Shown piece by piece: positions 41,101 through 51,285 of a stretch of DNA of 64,000 nucleotides. The stretch is taken from the NCBI GenBank assembly GCA_019930625.1, contig CP082844.1:310001-374000 (forward strand), in the 5' to 3' direction. The translations under genes were made by a program, and so were the position numbers. The DNA comes from Nocardia asteroides (GTDB lineage Bacteria > Actinomycetota > Actinomycetes > Mycobacteriales > Mycobacteriaceae). The stretch's first letter is position 1; each line of letters starts with the position of its first letter. Under the pieces are notes generated by a model that saw nothing but the letters and a program-made list of their open reading frames with translations, was not told the DNA's origin and did no database searches.

Positions 41101-43086
41101 GGCCTCGAAGGCTTCCACGAACCGCTCACGCAGGCCGCGCACCTCGGCCTCCAACACGTCGGCGCGTTTGGAGGACTCGAGCAGTTCCGCGTCCAGATCC
41201 CGGTCGAGCGAACTGCGCAACAACTCCGGGCGGGCGAGCAGACCGAAATCGTAGATCCACCGTTCACCACCGGCGCCGCCGGCCGCGTCCTCCAGCTCGA
41301 TCTGGTACGGGCGCTCGTCGACCACCTCGACACCGAGGCTTTGCAACACCGGAAGTACTTGGCTCAGCGAGATACCGCTGCCACCGATGTAGAGGGTGAA
41401 GCGCCACGAACCCGGCGCCGAACCCGGCTTCCGGTAGAGGTATTGGTCGATACCGCCCGCACTCAGCCGCTCCAGGCGCACGATGTCTCGCAGCGCCCGT
41501 GCCGCGGCGAAATCCTGTTTGTAGCCCTCGGGGAAGGCCTCCGCGTACCGCTGCACCACGGCCGGATCGAGCACCGTCGACGTGCTCACCTCGTCGTTCA
41601 GGCGGTCGTCCCAAGTGCGGCTGGCCTCGGCGAGCAGGTTCTGCAGACGCAGCCGGTTGGGCTCGGAGGTATCGGCGACCGGGGGTGTCCGATGCGGAGC
41701 ACCGAGCTCGGCTTCCGGCATGCGCACCGTGAAATAGACTCGCGCCAGCTCGCTTTCGCCCACCCGCGCGGAATAGTCGATGGACACCCCACCCAATTCG
41801 CGGACCAGGATCTCCTGCATCTCCAGCCGCGAGCTGGTGGTGTACCGATCACGCGGCAGATAGACCAGGCAGGCGACGTAGCGGCCGTAGGTGTCCGCGC
41901 GCAGGAACAGGCGCACCTGGCGGCGCAGGCCCACACTCAGCACGGCGGTGGCGGTGCGGCGCAGCGTCTCGGCGTCGGCGGAGAAGAGTTCGGTGCGGGG
42001 GAAGGATTGGATGACCTCGAGCATCGCCTGCCCGGAGAACGATTCCAGGTCGAATCCGCTGTCCTCGATCGCCGAGCGGACCCGGCGCTCGATCACCGGG
42101 ATGTCCAGGACGTTCTCGTGCACGGCGGAGACGGTGAAGACGCCGATGAACAGGTGCTCGCCGACGACGGTTCCATGCGCGTCGAAATCGGCGACGCTGA
42201 CGAAGTACGGGTACACCGCACGGTGCACGGTGGCGGGAACAAGCCCTTGGGTCAGCGTGAGCAGCGGACGGTCACCGCTGTTGACCGGCACGTGGAAGTC
42301 GGTGCCGACGTCCGGTCGCAGCACGCCGAGGCAGGTGGCGGGCACGACGGTGGACATCTCCCTGCCCTCGTCGGTGTTCAGTCGGTAGCGCGCGTAGCCG
42401 AGCAGGGTGAAATTCCCTCCGGCCAGCCAGCGCAGCAGGTTGGCGGTGTCGGTCAGCTCGGCCGAGTCGAACGGCGCGGAGCCGGACCCCGCGGCGAGCT
42501 CGAGGTCGTCGGCCAGCTTGCTCTGCACGTCCTTGATCGCTTCGGTGTCGCCGATCACCTGACGCACATCGTCCACCACGTCCGGCACCGCGGCCTCGAC
42601 CCTGGCCAGCAGTGCCGCACTGGTCGACGGGTGCAATTGCACGTGCATCCAGGATTCGCGCAACCCGGCCGCGCCGGTGCCGTCCACCTCGTGCGCGGCG
42701 GCGTGCGTCAGGCGTCCCTCCGCGTCCCGCTCGACCTCGAAGATCGGATGGATGATCTCGCTGACGCTGACGCCGATCCTGCTCAGCGACGAGCTGATCG
42801 ACTCGACCAGCAGCGGCATGTCGTCGGTGACGATCTGCACCGCCGCACCGATTCCGGAGCCGTCATCCGGGTGGTATACCCGCACCAGCGCGCGACCGGG
42901 GCGGCGCGTCACCCCCAGCTCCAGATGCCTGCGGAAGATCTGGGTGATGCCGGTGATCGCACAGTCCACATCGCCCGCGTCGACGTGGCGGAAGTACGCT
43001 TCCTCGAGCGTCGCGAGATCGCCGCGCAATGACTGCGGCAAACCCGCGGCCCACGCCGCGCTGGACAATTCGGACGAGACGGTCAT
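38149..43086 (-). CDS. gdh: NAD-dependent glutamate dehydrogenase, large (GDH-180) type
   Basis: 1645-aa enzyme converting glutamate to 2-oxoglutarate with NAD, similar in length to Rv2476c (1624 aa). It has long N-terminal regulatory (ACT-like) regions, then the catalytic core ([39 protein letters not shown], with the conserved Lys residues) about residues 790-900 and the nucleotide-binding region with [16 protein letters not shown], and a long C-terminal helical domain. In mycobacteria it is controlled by phosphorylation-dependent GarA. ATG 43086 follows AGGGAG. Bases ~39,900-40,600, covering part of the core, use far more T- and G-ending codons than the rest of the gene. Confidence 0.95.
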   Translation of the reverse strand: [1645 protein letters not shown]

Positions 43087-43279
43087 TTTTCGCCAACTCC
43101 CTCGGATATCGGTTCCGTAACAAAGTGACGCTGGTCCGAGGGTAACTGTGCGCCGAGGACGCGTGGGTGAATTCCCTTCCTGGATCGGGGTGTTCACCGC
43201 GACCGCGCAGTTCGCCGCCCGTGTGCCGAGATCGTGCGGACGACCTCGGGCACAGCACAGGAATCGGACCCGCGAACGT

Positions 43280-43402
43280 TCAGGTGAGCGCTACAGGTCG
43301 TATCCGCGGCGGCAGGGGCGCCGCACCGGTACCTCGGGTCAGCTCGGCCACCGCGTCGGCGGTCGAAGCCACCGGTTGCTCGAACTGCGCCTGCGCATTC
43401 AC
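43280..43402 (-). CDS. Candidate 40-aa leaderless small gene upstream of gdh
   Basis: GTG 43402 opens a 40-codon frame (MNAQAQFEQPVASTADAVAE...RIRPVALT) ending at TGA 43280. The -10 element TAGGGT lies exactly 7 bp upstream, so the transcript would start at the GTG. Third-position GC is about 75 percent, somewhat below neighbouring genes. It ends 193 bp before the gdh start on the same strand, so it may be a leader peptide or an independent small protein. No homology is recognised. Confidence 0.4.
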   Translation of the reverse strand: MNAQAQFEQPVASTADAVAELTRGTGAAPLPPRIRPVALT

Positions 43403-43409
43403 GACTCCC

Positions 43410-43415
43410 ACCCTA
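43410..43415 (-). promoter_or_regulatory. -10 element in the gdh upstream gap
   Basis: TAGGGT on the minus strand, 7 bp before GTG 43402, is the only convincing TANNNT element seen in this gap and may drive the small gene alone or gdh as well. The remaining gap, 43416-43675, shows no gene. Confidence 0.4.
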
Positions 43416-43675
43416 GCGAGCTACGCGCGGGTAGGTGTCACTCCTGTTCCGCGTTGCCGATAAAGACTCATCGAGCTGCCCCACCGAGGCGCTCCTCCCC
43501 CCGTTTTCCCCGTCGATTTCTGGCGTCATCGCCCACACGATGCGTCAGCAAACGCCAGGCAGTGGCCGGCTCCGAGCCCGATGAGGCAGGCTGCCAACTG
43601 CGATCCGGCGGACGCATGACACCCGCCGGACCCCGGACGAATGCGAAGTCCGGTCTGCGGCGAGGCGTCCTGGGC

Positions 43676-43708
43676 CGGGTGGGTGCGGCCTGTGCCCGCA
43701 CCCACCCG
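43676..43708 (-). terminator. ettA terminator
   Basis: CGGGTGGGTGCGG and CCGCACCCACCCG form a perfect 13-bp stem with a 7-nt loop, starting 13 bp beyond the ettA stop codon. Confidence 0.75.
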
Positions 43709-43721
43709 CCGAGGGCCGGGC

Positions 43722-45398
<1,677 letters not shown>

Positions 45399-45406
45399 AA
45401 GTCAAA

Positions 45407-45412
45407 AGCCTA
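45407..45412 (-). promoter_or_regulatory. -10 element giving a leaderless ettA transcript
   Basis: TAGGCT on the minus strand ends 8 bases before ATG 45398, leaving at most a one-base leader. Confidence 0.45.
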
Positions 45413-45477
45413 TCGGTGCGGGAGATGAAGGGACGAAGCAGAGCTACCCTGCCGCCAGGACGAAACCGGTCGTGCGA

Positions 45478-45978
45478 TCACGCGTCGACAGGCTCGGGTG
45501 CGCTGCCGCGAGGCGGTGCCGAACCGGCGGCTGCCACATTCTCCCCCGGCGCGTCGCCGACCGGCACCCGACCTTCAGCGCTCGACCCCCCGGAAGTATT
45601 CCGCGACGGGGGCATATCGGACAGCCGCGTCAGTTGCGCCGCACAGCGGGACAGGTCCGGGCCGACCACGGAGGCGCGCATCTCCAGATCCCGTCGTTCC
45701 ACGCCGTCTTTGCTACGGTACTCGTGCGAGCGCAGCTGACCGTAGGCGATGATCGGATCGCCGCGCCGCAGGGACGCGTCGACTCCCGCCACCAATCGAC
45801 GCCAGCAGCTGACGGTGAGATACAACGTGCCGTTGTCCACCCATTGCCCCGACGCGTGATCCAGCCGGCGAGAATTGCTCGCCAGACGGAAGGTGACCAC
45901 CTGCTCGCCATTGGTCAGGTCCCGCTTGACCGGATGGGTGGCGATCGTCCCGATCACGGTCGCGTTGGCTTCGTACAT
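45478..45978 (-). CDS. ssb: Single-stranded DNA-binding protein (second SSB type)
   Basis: 166-aa OB-fold protein. The N-terminal ~105 residues keep the SSB pattern (VIGTIATHPVKRDLTNGEQVVTFRLASNSRR, WRRLVAGVDASLRRGDPIIAYGQLRSHEYRSKDG). The Pro/Gly/Ala-rich tail ends in PVDA rather than the acidic DDDIPF tip that recruits repair proteins in canonical SSB. It therefore fits the paralogue SsbB (Rv2478c), which lies beside ettA in M. tuberculosis and is linked to competence or stress in other actinobacteria. AAGGGG precedes ATG 45978. Confidence 0.88.
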   Translation of the reverse strand: MYEANATVIGTIATHPVKRDLTNGEQVVTFRLASNSRRLDHASGQWVDNGTLYLTVSCWRRLVAGVDASLRRGDPIIAYGQLRSHEYRSKDGVERRDLEMRASVVGPDLSRCAAQLTRLSDMPPSRNTSGGSSAEGRVPVGDAPGENVAAAGSAPPRGSAPEPVDA

Positions 45979-46000
45979 GGTTACGCCCCTTCACACTCGG

Positions 46001-46018
46001 CTCCGGGCCTGCCCGGAG
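46001..46018 (-). terminator. Hairpin after the dehydratase gene
   Basis: CTCCGGGC-ct-GCCCGGAG is an 8-bp inverted repeat between the dehydratase stop (46139) and the ssb start; the effective loop is four bases. Confidence 0.4.
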
Positions 46019-46138
46019 TTCCTCCCCCTCCAGGAGGGCTCCTCCAGGGTGCGTCCAATTCCGGGGCGCCGAGCAGACCCGTCCGGAAATGTGCACAACT
46101 CCCCGAAGTGTGAAAATCATCGCTTTCACGCCGTGCGA

Positions 46139-47107
46139 TCAGAACACCGCCACGTCGGTGTTGGCGCCGCAGAGGACGACCACCGGTCGCTCGTCCGGCG
46201 CGGGGACATAGGCGCCGCTGTGCAGGGCGGCCAGGGCGACGGCGCCGCCCAGTTCGACCAAGATGCGGAATTCGCGCCACAGATACTCACGCGCCGCGCT
46301 GATCGCGTCGTCGCTGACCAGCAACGACCGCACCCCGTGTCGGCGGGCGAGGTCGAAGGCTATTTCACCGATCCGCGTGGGACCCAGCGAATCGACGGTG
46401 ATACCGGTCCCGGCGATGTCGACGGGACCGTCCGCCTCCGAAGCCGCCCGCAGGATCGCTGCGCCCTCGGGCTCCACCCCGATGACCTGCTGACGGCGCC
46501 CGACCGCGGCCGCGATCCCGGCGATCAGTCCGCCGCCGCCCACCGCCGCCAGCACCGGCGGCCGCCCACGTACCTGCTCTTCGAGTTCCAGCCCGACCAC
46601 CCCCACGCCCGCGACCACCGCGGGCAGGTCGTAGCCGTGCAACAGCAACGCGCCGCGTTCGGCGGCCAGTTCGGCCGCGTGCCGCATGGCCTCGGCGTAG
46701 GTGGTGCCGCACCAGAGCACTTCGGCGCCGTGTGACCACATCGCGGCGACCTTGGTGTGCGGCGCGGTCTCCGGGACGACGACCGTGCAGGACTTGCCCA
46801 GCCGTGCGGCGGCCAGCGCGGCCGCGATGCCCGCGTTGCCGCCGGATGCGATCACCACCTGATCGACGCCGTCGCCCGACTCCAGCAGCGCGTTCAGACT
46901 GCCGCGCACCTTGAACGTCCCGCCGTGCTGGAGGTGCTCCAGCTTCATCGTCACCGGCACCGGGCCGGACGGGCTCGCGACGGAGGTATGGAAGACCGGC
47001 GTCTTGCGGATCTGCCCGGCCAGCCGCTTGCGTGCGGATCGCACGTGCGACCGCTCCACCCGCCCGACCGGTCTGTGTGGGGAGACCGCGGTGGCGCGTT
47101 CACTCAC
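46139..47107 (-). CDS. Serine/threonine dehydratase-like PLP enzyme
   Basis: 322-aa fold-type II pyridoxal-phosphate enzyme. The Schiff-base Lys is in GGTFKVRGSLNA, the substrate loop is SGGNAGIAAALAA, the phosphate-binding glycine loop is VGGGGLIAGIAAA and the C-terminal ring contact is CGANTD. These are features of threonine/serine dehydratases and racemases without a regulatory ACT domain. It would deaminate threonine or serine to 2-oxo acids; exact specificity is open. Its GTG overlaps the stop of the CopD-CtaG gene (GTGA), so it is co-transcribed with it. Confidence 0.87.
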   Translation of the reverse strand: MSERATAVSPHRPVGRVERSHVRSARKRLAGQIRKTPVFHTSVASPSGPVPVTMKLEHLQHGGTFKVRGSLNALLESGDGVDQVVIASGGNAGIAAALAAARLGKSCTVVVPETAPHTKVAAMWSHGAEVLWCGTTYAEAMRHAAELAAERGALLLHGYDLPAVVAGVGVVGLELEEQVRGRPPVLAAVGGGGLIAGIAAAVGRRQQVIGVEPEGAAILRAASEADGPVDIAGTGITVDSLGPTRIGEIAFDLARRHGVRSLLVSDDAISAAREYLWREFRILVELGGAVALAALHSGAYVPAPDERPVVVLCGANTDVAVF

Positions 47108-49137
47108 TTACGCACTTCTCCATCTCGCTTGGCCAGTTCGGCGAACATGGCGTTGTGTGCGGCGAGTGCGGCGTCGTTGTCGCGTACGGCGGCTCGATCG
47201 GTGCATTGCGCGAGCCGCTGGTCGCTGCGCGACCATTGGATCAGCAAAGCCAGCATCACCACCACCAGAGGAACCTCACCGCTCGCCCAGGCGAGACTGC
47301 CGCCGGTGCGCTGGTCGCCGAGCAGATCGCCGTTCCAGCCCAGACCGAGGCCGCGGTAGAACCAGCCACCGAGCACCGTGGTCATGCTCATCAGCGCGAT
47401 GCCGAAGAACGCGTGGAACGGCAGCGAGCCGAACACCATGGCGAGCTTGGTCAGCGGCTCCACTTGCCTCGGCTTGGGATCGATGCCGATCACCACCCAG
47501 TAGAACAGGTAGCCGCTGAGCAGGAAGTGCAGGTTCATCAGCAGGTGCGCCGCGTGCGAGTCGGCGTAGGCGTCGAAGATGCCGCCCAGATACAGCGCGT
47601 AGAACCCGGCGACGAAGATCGCCGAGGCCACGATCGGATGGGTCAGGAAACGCGACACCGGGTTGTGTACCGCGGCCAGGAGCCATTCCCGCGGTCCCGG
47701 CGCTCCACCGCGCCCCGCGGGCGGCAGCGCGCGCAGCGCCAGCGTCACCGCACCACCCAGCGCGAACAGGATCGGCGCGAGCATCGACAGCGCCATATGC
47801 GCCCCCATGTGCACGCTGAACATGGCAGGCGAGTACCGGCCGACTCCGGAGCAGGTCGCGACCAGCAGCACCACGCAACCGGACAGCCAGGCGAGCGTCC
47901 GCCCGGCCGGCCACGCGTCGCCCCGCGCTCGTAGCCGCCGCACGCCGAGCAGGTACAGCAGCGCCAGCACGAGCGACAGCGTTCCGAAGATCAGATCGAA
48001 GCGCCAGTCGAACAGCAAACGAGCGACGCTCGGCGGCCCAGCCAGGTCGTAGCCCAGTTCCACTTCCACGGGGTTCGGGACGGAATCCGGGGGTGGCGGC
48101 GGCGTGCGTCCGAGTCCGACCGCGAGGCCGATGGTCGCGGCGAAGATCAACACCTCCACGCCCGCGTACCGGACCAGCGCGGCGCGATCGCGGGGATCGG
48201 CCGCGAGCGCGGGCAACGCGGCGCGGCGCTGCAAGTAGCCGAACACACCGAGCAGCGCCAACGCGGCCGCCTTGGCCAGCACCAGCCTGCCGTAGGTGCT
48301 GGTGAACAACTCGCCCGGGGGCACGCGGACGAACGCGTTGATCACACCGCTGACCGCGATCACGCCGAACGCGACCGTGGCGGTCAGGGAGAAGCGCCGC
48401 GTCGCCACGTCGGTGTACGCGCCGCCCCGCAAGGCGTGCGCCAGCACCGCGAACAGGCCGCCCACCCAAACGGCGGACGAGATCAAATGCAAGATCAGGC
48501 TGTTGGTCGCCACGTCGTGCGACCCGCCCGAGGAGGAATGCCCGGTCAACGCCAACGGCATCATGGCGGCGATCGCGGCGCCCAGCAGTACCGGGGCCCA
48601 GCCCCAGCGCAAGGCCAGTCGGCAGCCCACCGCCACGATCAGGGCGAAGACCACGGTCGTGCGCCAGGCTCCGGCCAGCTCGATCTGGTCGATCGCCCGC
48701 CAGAGACCCTCCGGCCGCAGAACCTCACCCACCGGCTGACCCGTGGTATCCGAAACCGTCAGGGGCACCAGGAGCGCGGCGCAGCATGCCCAGACCAATG
48801 CGAAGTTCGACGCTCGCCGCACCGCGCGGTAGCCCCCGACGTCCAGCAATCCGTTCGGCTGCGGTGGTACGAGGAAGGCCGCGAAGAGCAGGGAACCGAC
48901 CGTCAGCGCCGCCGACAGGTCCGCGAGCGCCCGGATCGCGGGCAAGCCGTAGGTGGTCGCCACGCCCGGGTCGGGAATGCCGAGCAGGCTCAGCGCCTGC
49001 GCCGCCGACAACCCCACCACCAGCGCCGCGACCACGGCCGCGAGGGCGCCGGCCAGCACGGTGACCGTCGCGAACGTCGCCCCGGACCGGGAGGCCGCGG
49101 CTTCAGGCGCGGCGGACGAGGTGGCGGCGGAGGACAT
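47104..49137 (-). CDS. CopD-CtaG fusion, copper/cytochrome oxidase assembly membrane protein
   Basis: 677-aa membrane protein with some 16 helices. The N-terminal half (to about 330) resembles CopD copper-import proteins, with a conserved ALTGHSSSGGSHDVATNSLILHLI region; the C-terminal half is a caa3_CtaG domain (FSVHMGAHMALSMLAPILFALGGAVTLAL; NLHFLLSGYLFYWVVIGIDP). The same fusion occurs in Rv0102 of M. tuberculosis. It likely delivers copper for cytochrome oxidase. TACGCT 7 bp before ATG 49137 marks a leaderless start. Confidence 0.9.
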   Translation of the reverse strand: MSSAATSSAAPEAAASRSGATFATVTVLAGALAAVVAALVVGLSAAQALSLLGIPDPGVATTYGLPAIRALADLSAALTVGSLLFAAFLVPPQPNGLLDVGGYRAVRRASNFALVWACCAALLVPLTVSDTTGQPVGEVLRPEGLWRAIDQIELAGAWRTTVVFALIVAVGCRLALRWGWAPVLLGAAIAAMMPLALTGHSSSGGSHDVATNSLILHLISSAVWVGGLFAVLAHALRGGAYTDVATRRFSLTATVAFGVIAVSGVINAFVRVPPGELFTSTYGRLVLAKAAALALLGVFGYLQRRAALPALAADPRDRAALVRYAGVEVLIFAATIGLAVGLGRTPPPPPDSVPNPVEVELGYDLAGPPSVARLLFDWRFDLIFGTLSLVLALLYLLGVRRLRARGDAWPAGRTLAWLSGCVVLLVATCSGVGRYSPAMFSVHMGAHMALSMLAPILFALGGAVTLALRALPPAGRGGAPGPREWLLAAVHNPVSRFLTHPIVASAIFVAGFYALYLGGIFDAYADSHAAHLLMNLHFLLSGYLFYWVVIGIDPKPRQVEPLTKLAMVFGSLPFHAFFGIALMSMTTVLGGWFYRGLGLGWNGDLLGDQRTGGSLAWASGEVPLVVVMLALLIQWSRSDQRLAQCTDRAAVRDNDAALAAHNAMFAELAKRDGEVRK

Positions 49138-49144
49138 ACGACTG

Positions 49145-49150
49145 AGCGTA
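49145..49150 (-). promoter_or_regulatory. -10 element giving a leaderless CopD-CtaG transcript
   Basis: TACGCT on the minus strand ends exactly 7 bases before ATG 49137. Confidence 0.5.
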
Positions 49151-49339
49151 GTTCGGCGAGTATTGCGTGGCCCGGTCGGGTTTGTACCGATATTGTTGGC
49201 CGCGGATCACCACGGGCACGTCACCTACTGTCTCGGGATGGCTGAAACGTTGCTAACGCTAAGAATATGGCCACCTGGACGGTCGCTATAATTGGCCCGC
49301 TGGACAGCGCGGCCAATGTCGGCCATCGTGGAACCCGCT

Positions 49340-49413
49340 GCCTCCGTAGCTCAGTTGGATAGAGCAAGGGCCTTCTAATCCCTAGGTCGCAGGTTCGATT
49401 CCTGCCGGGGGCG
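49340..49413 (+). tRNA. tRNA-Arg (anticodon TCT)
   Basis: Cloverleaf: acceptor GCCTCCG pairs with CGGGGGC (one G-T pair), D-arm TAGCTCAGTTGGATAGAGCA, anticodon loop CTTCTAA giving TCT, T-arm GCAGGTTCGATTCCTGC. The last base pair of the anticodon stem (31-39) is a C-T mismatch. CCA is not encoded. A 16-bp hairpin follows five bases later. Confidence 0.93.
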
Positions 49414-49418
49414 CAGCA

Positions 49419-49452
49419 CACTGGAGACCCGCAACTTTGCGGGTCTCCAGTG
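49419..49452 (+). terminator. tRNA-Arg terminator
   Basis: CACTGGAGACCCGCAA and TTGCGGGTCTCCAGTG are perfect 16-base complements separated by two bases; with an opened tip this is a 14-bp stem. The stretch beyond it, 49453-49670, shows no gene. Confidence 0.85.
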
Positions 49453-49670
49453 CTATTACCCCCCGAGCGCGAAGCTCAAACACTTCGAAATCTCCCTCTG
49501 CGTACGAGGAAAGAAGCCGCGCTCCCACCGCCCTACCGCTCGACTTGCGAGCTGGTTGCGGGATGGGTGGACCCGCCGCCGCGCCCGTGCCGAACGGGCT
49601 GCCCGGGTGCCGGGCGAACGGTCTGAGCAGATCCGCCCGCCATCTCCGCTCGATCTGCTTCAATCGATGG

Positions 49671-50501
49671 ATGTGCAGGTGGATGGCTTATTCGGGTGAG
49701 CCGATCCGGGCCGAGGACCTCTTGTTCCGGCCGAAGCACTCGTTGATCGACCAGAGTTTGCACTCGCGGCTCGGCGCGACGACCACGAACGGCGACGGCT
49801 TCGGGATCGGCTGGTACGGCGAAGGCACACGACCGGCGGTGTTCAAGAACATCGAACCGGCATGGAACGACCGGAACCTGCGCGAGATCGCCGCGCAGGT
49901 GCGCACGCCGCTGTTCTTCGCGCACGTGCGCGCGTCGACCGGGACCGCGGTCCAGCGCAGCAACTGCCACCCGTTCCGGCACGAGCGGTGGTTGTGGATG
50001 CACAACGGAGCGCTGCGCGGCTTCCACGAGATCAAGCGCGATCTCGTCACGGCGATCGACCCGGTCCTGTATCCCGATATCGAGGGCTCCACCGACTCGG
50101 AGGTCCTGTTCTTCCTCGCGCTCACCTTCGGCCTCTTCGACGACCCGTTCGGCGCGGTCGCCCGGGCGGTCGGGTTCGTCGAGGAGGTCGGCCGGGAGCA
50201 CGGCGTCGCCGATCCGGTGCAGATGACCGTCACGACCACCGACGGTACGTCGATGTGGTTCTTCCGGTACTCCAGCGAGCGGCAGTCGCGGTCCTTGTTC
50301 TACTCCACAGATATCGGAACACTGCGGCTGCTGCATCCGGAGGTCGAAGTCCTCTGGGAGCTCAGCATGGAAGCCCGCTTCGTGGTCTCCGAGCCGCTGC
50401 GCGACCTGCCGGGGGCGTGGAAGGAAGTGCCGGAATCGGCAGCCGGTGTCGTTCGTGCCGGTCACGAGGAGGTCAGGGCATTCCAGCCGGTGGCTCCATG
50501 A
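49671..50501 (+). CDS. Class II glutamine amidotransferase (YafJ/EgtC-like)
   Basis: 276-aa Ntn-hydrolase. It begins MCRWMAYSGEPI, so Cys2 becomes the N-terminal nucleophile after Met removal, which fixes ATG 49671 as the start although the frame stays open upstream. Also present are GDGFGIGWYG, FFAHVRAST and WLWMHNGALRG with the conserved Asn-Gly pair, and STDSEVLFFLAL. The family hydrolyses glutamine or gamma-glutamyl compounds; EgtC of ergothioneine synthesis is related, but no other egt gene lies nearby, so the substrate remains open. It is convergent with the DUF4389 gene across a hairpin. Confidence 0.87.
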   Translation: MCRWMAYSGEPIRAEDLLFRPKHSLIDQSLHSRLGATTTNGDGFGIGWYGEGTRPAVFKNIEPAWNDRNLREIAAQVRTPLFFAHVRASTGTAVQRSNCHPFRHERWLWMHNGALRGFHEIKRDLVTAIDPVLYPDIEGSTDSEVLFFLALTFGLFDDPFGAVARAVGFVEEVGREHGVADPVQMTVTTTDGTSMWFFRYSSERQSRSLFYSTDIGTLRLLHPEVEVLWELSMEARFVVSEPLRDLPGAWKEVPESAAGVVRAGHEEVRAFQPVAP

Positions 50502-50536
50502 CCCGCCTGTGCGGGCCGGCGGCGGTGTCGCAACGA

Positions 50537-50563
50537 ATCCGCCCGCCGAGTCAGCGGGCGGAT
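50537..50563. terminator. Bidirectional terminator
   Basis: ATCCGCCCGC-cgagtca-GCGGGCGGAT, a perfect 10-bp stem with a 7-nt loop, between the convergent amidotransferase and DUF4389 genes. Confidence 0.7.
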
Positions 50564-50586
50564 CGGGTGGCACAGCGGCATCGGGT

Positions 50587-51264
50587 TCACTCGGACTCGC
50601 GAGCTCCCTGGTCGAGACGGAAGGGCGGGTACTCGTCCCGCATCAGGCCGGCGTACGCCTGGACGCGAATGACCCAGCGGTTGATGCCCATGACGAAGTC
50701 GTAGACGCCCTGGGGGTACCGCGCCGTGAACAGCAGCGCGATCAGCGCGACGAGCAGCAGGACGCTCAGCAACGAGATCGAGCCACCGCTCCAGTCGTCG
50801 CCATCACTCATCCCGAGCGCGATACCCCCGCTCACTGCCGCGGCGACGATCAAATAGTGCGGAATGGCCAGCAGCCACCACTTCACCAGCACCAGACCGC
50901 GGTGCAGCGACTCCGGGTAGTCGATCTCCAGGTCCGCCGGGTATTCGGCGTTCGGCCGCAGACTGAACGGCGGATACTTGTCGGTGCCGAGCACCGAGAG
51001 CGCGTAGAAGACCACCCGCCATCCCCAGCGCATGACGCCGACATTGAAGTCGAACAGGCGCCGCGGGTACTTGCCGGTGACAAGGATCGCGAAGAAGGCG
51101 ACGATCGTGAGCACCGCGTACGCGATGTGCAGGAAGAACAACACGATGTAGTGCGGAATGGCTAGTAGCCACTTGACCAGCCACATCCACCGCGACAACG
51201 CGGGGTCCAGATCGCCTCGAACGCGAATCGGCGCGGTCGGTACGACGGGCTTCTCTGGTTCCAT
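50587..51264 (-). CDS. DUF4389 membrane protein
   Basis: 225-aa membrane protein made of two similar halves, each with the motif WLLAIPHY(I/L)(V) followed by membrane helices and ending KYP or RYP (LVKWLLAIPHYIVLFF; LVKWWLLAIPHYLIVAA), then FDFNVGVMRW or YDFVMGINRW. This internal duplication is typical of DUF4389. The function is unknown. GGAGG about ten bases before ATG 51264 sets the start. The leader or promoter contains a perfect TGTGA-N6-TCACA site, so CRP-type control is likely. Confidence 0.87.
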   Translation of the reverse strand: MEPEKPVVPTAPIRVRGDLDPALSRWMWLVKWLLAIPHYIVLFFLHIAYAVLTIVAFFAILVTGKYPRRLFDFNVGVMRWGWRVVFYALSVLGTDKYPPFSLRPNAEYPADLEIDYPESLHRGLVLVKWWLLAIPHYLIVAAAVSGGIALGMSDGDDWSGGSISLLSVLLLVALIALLFTARYPQGVYDFVMGINRWVIRVQAYAGLMRDEYPPFRLDQGARESE

Positions 51265-51285
51265 GATCAACGCTCCTCCGGTTGT

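Noticed and set aside
39973..43032. A 1019-codon open frame on the plus strand
   Set aside because: It lies antisense to glutamate dehydrogenase, whose protein is fully conserved; its own product is Arg/His-rich shadow sequence produced by GC-rich codons.
49221..49421. A 66-codon minus-strand frame beginning MCCAPGRNRTCDLGIRRPLLYP
   Set aside because: This is the well-known false protein translated from the complement of a tRNA gene, here tRNA-Arg.
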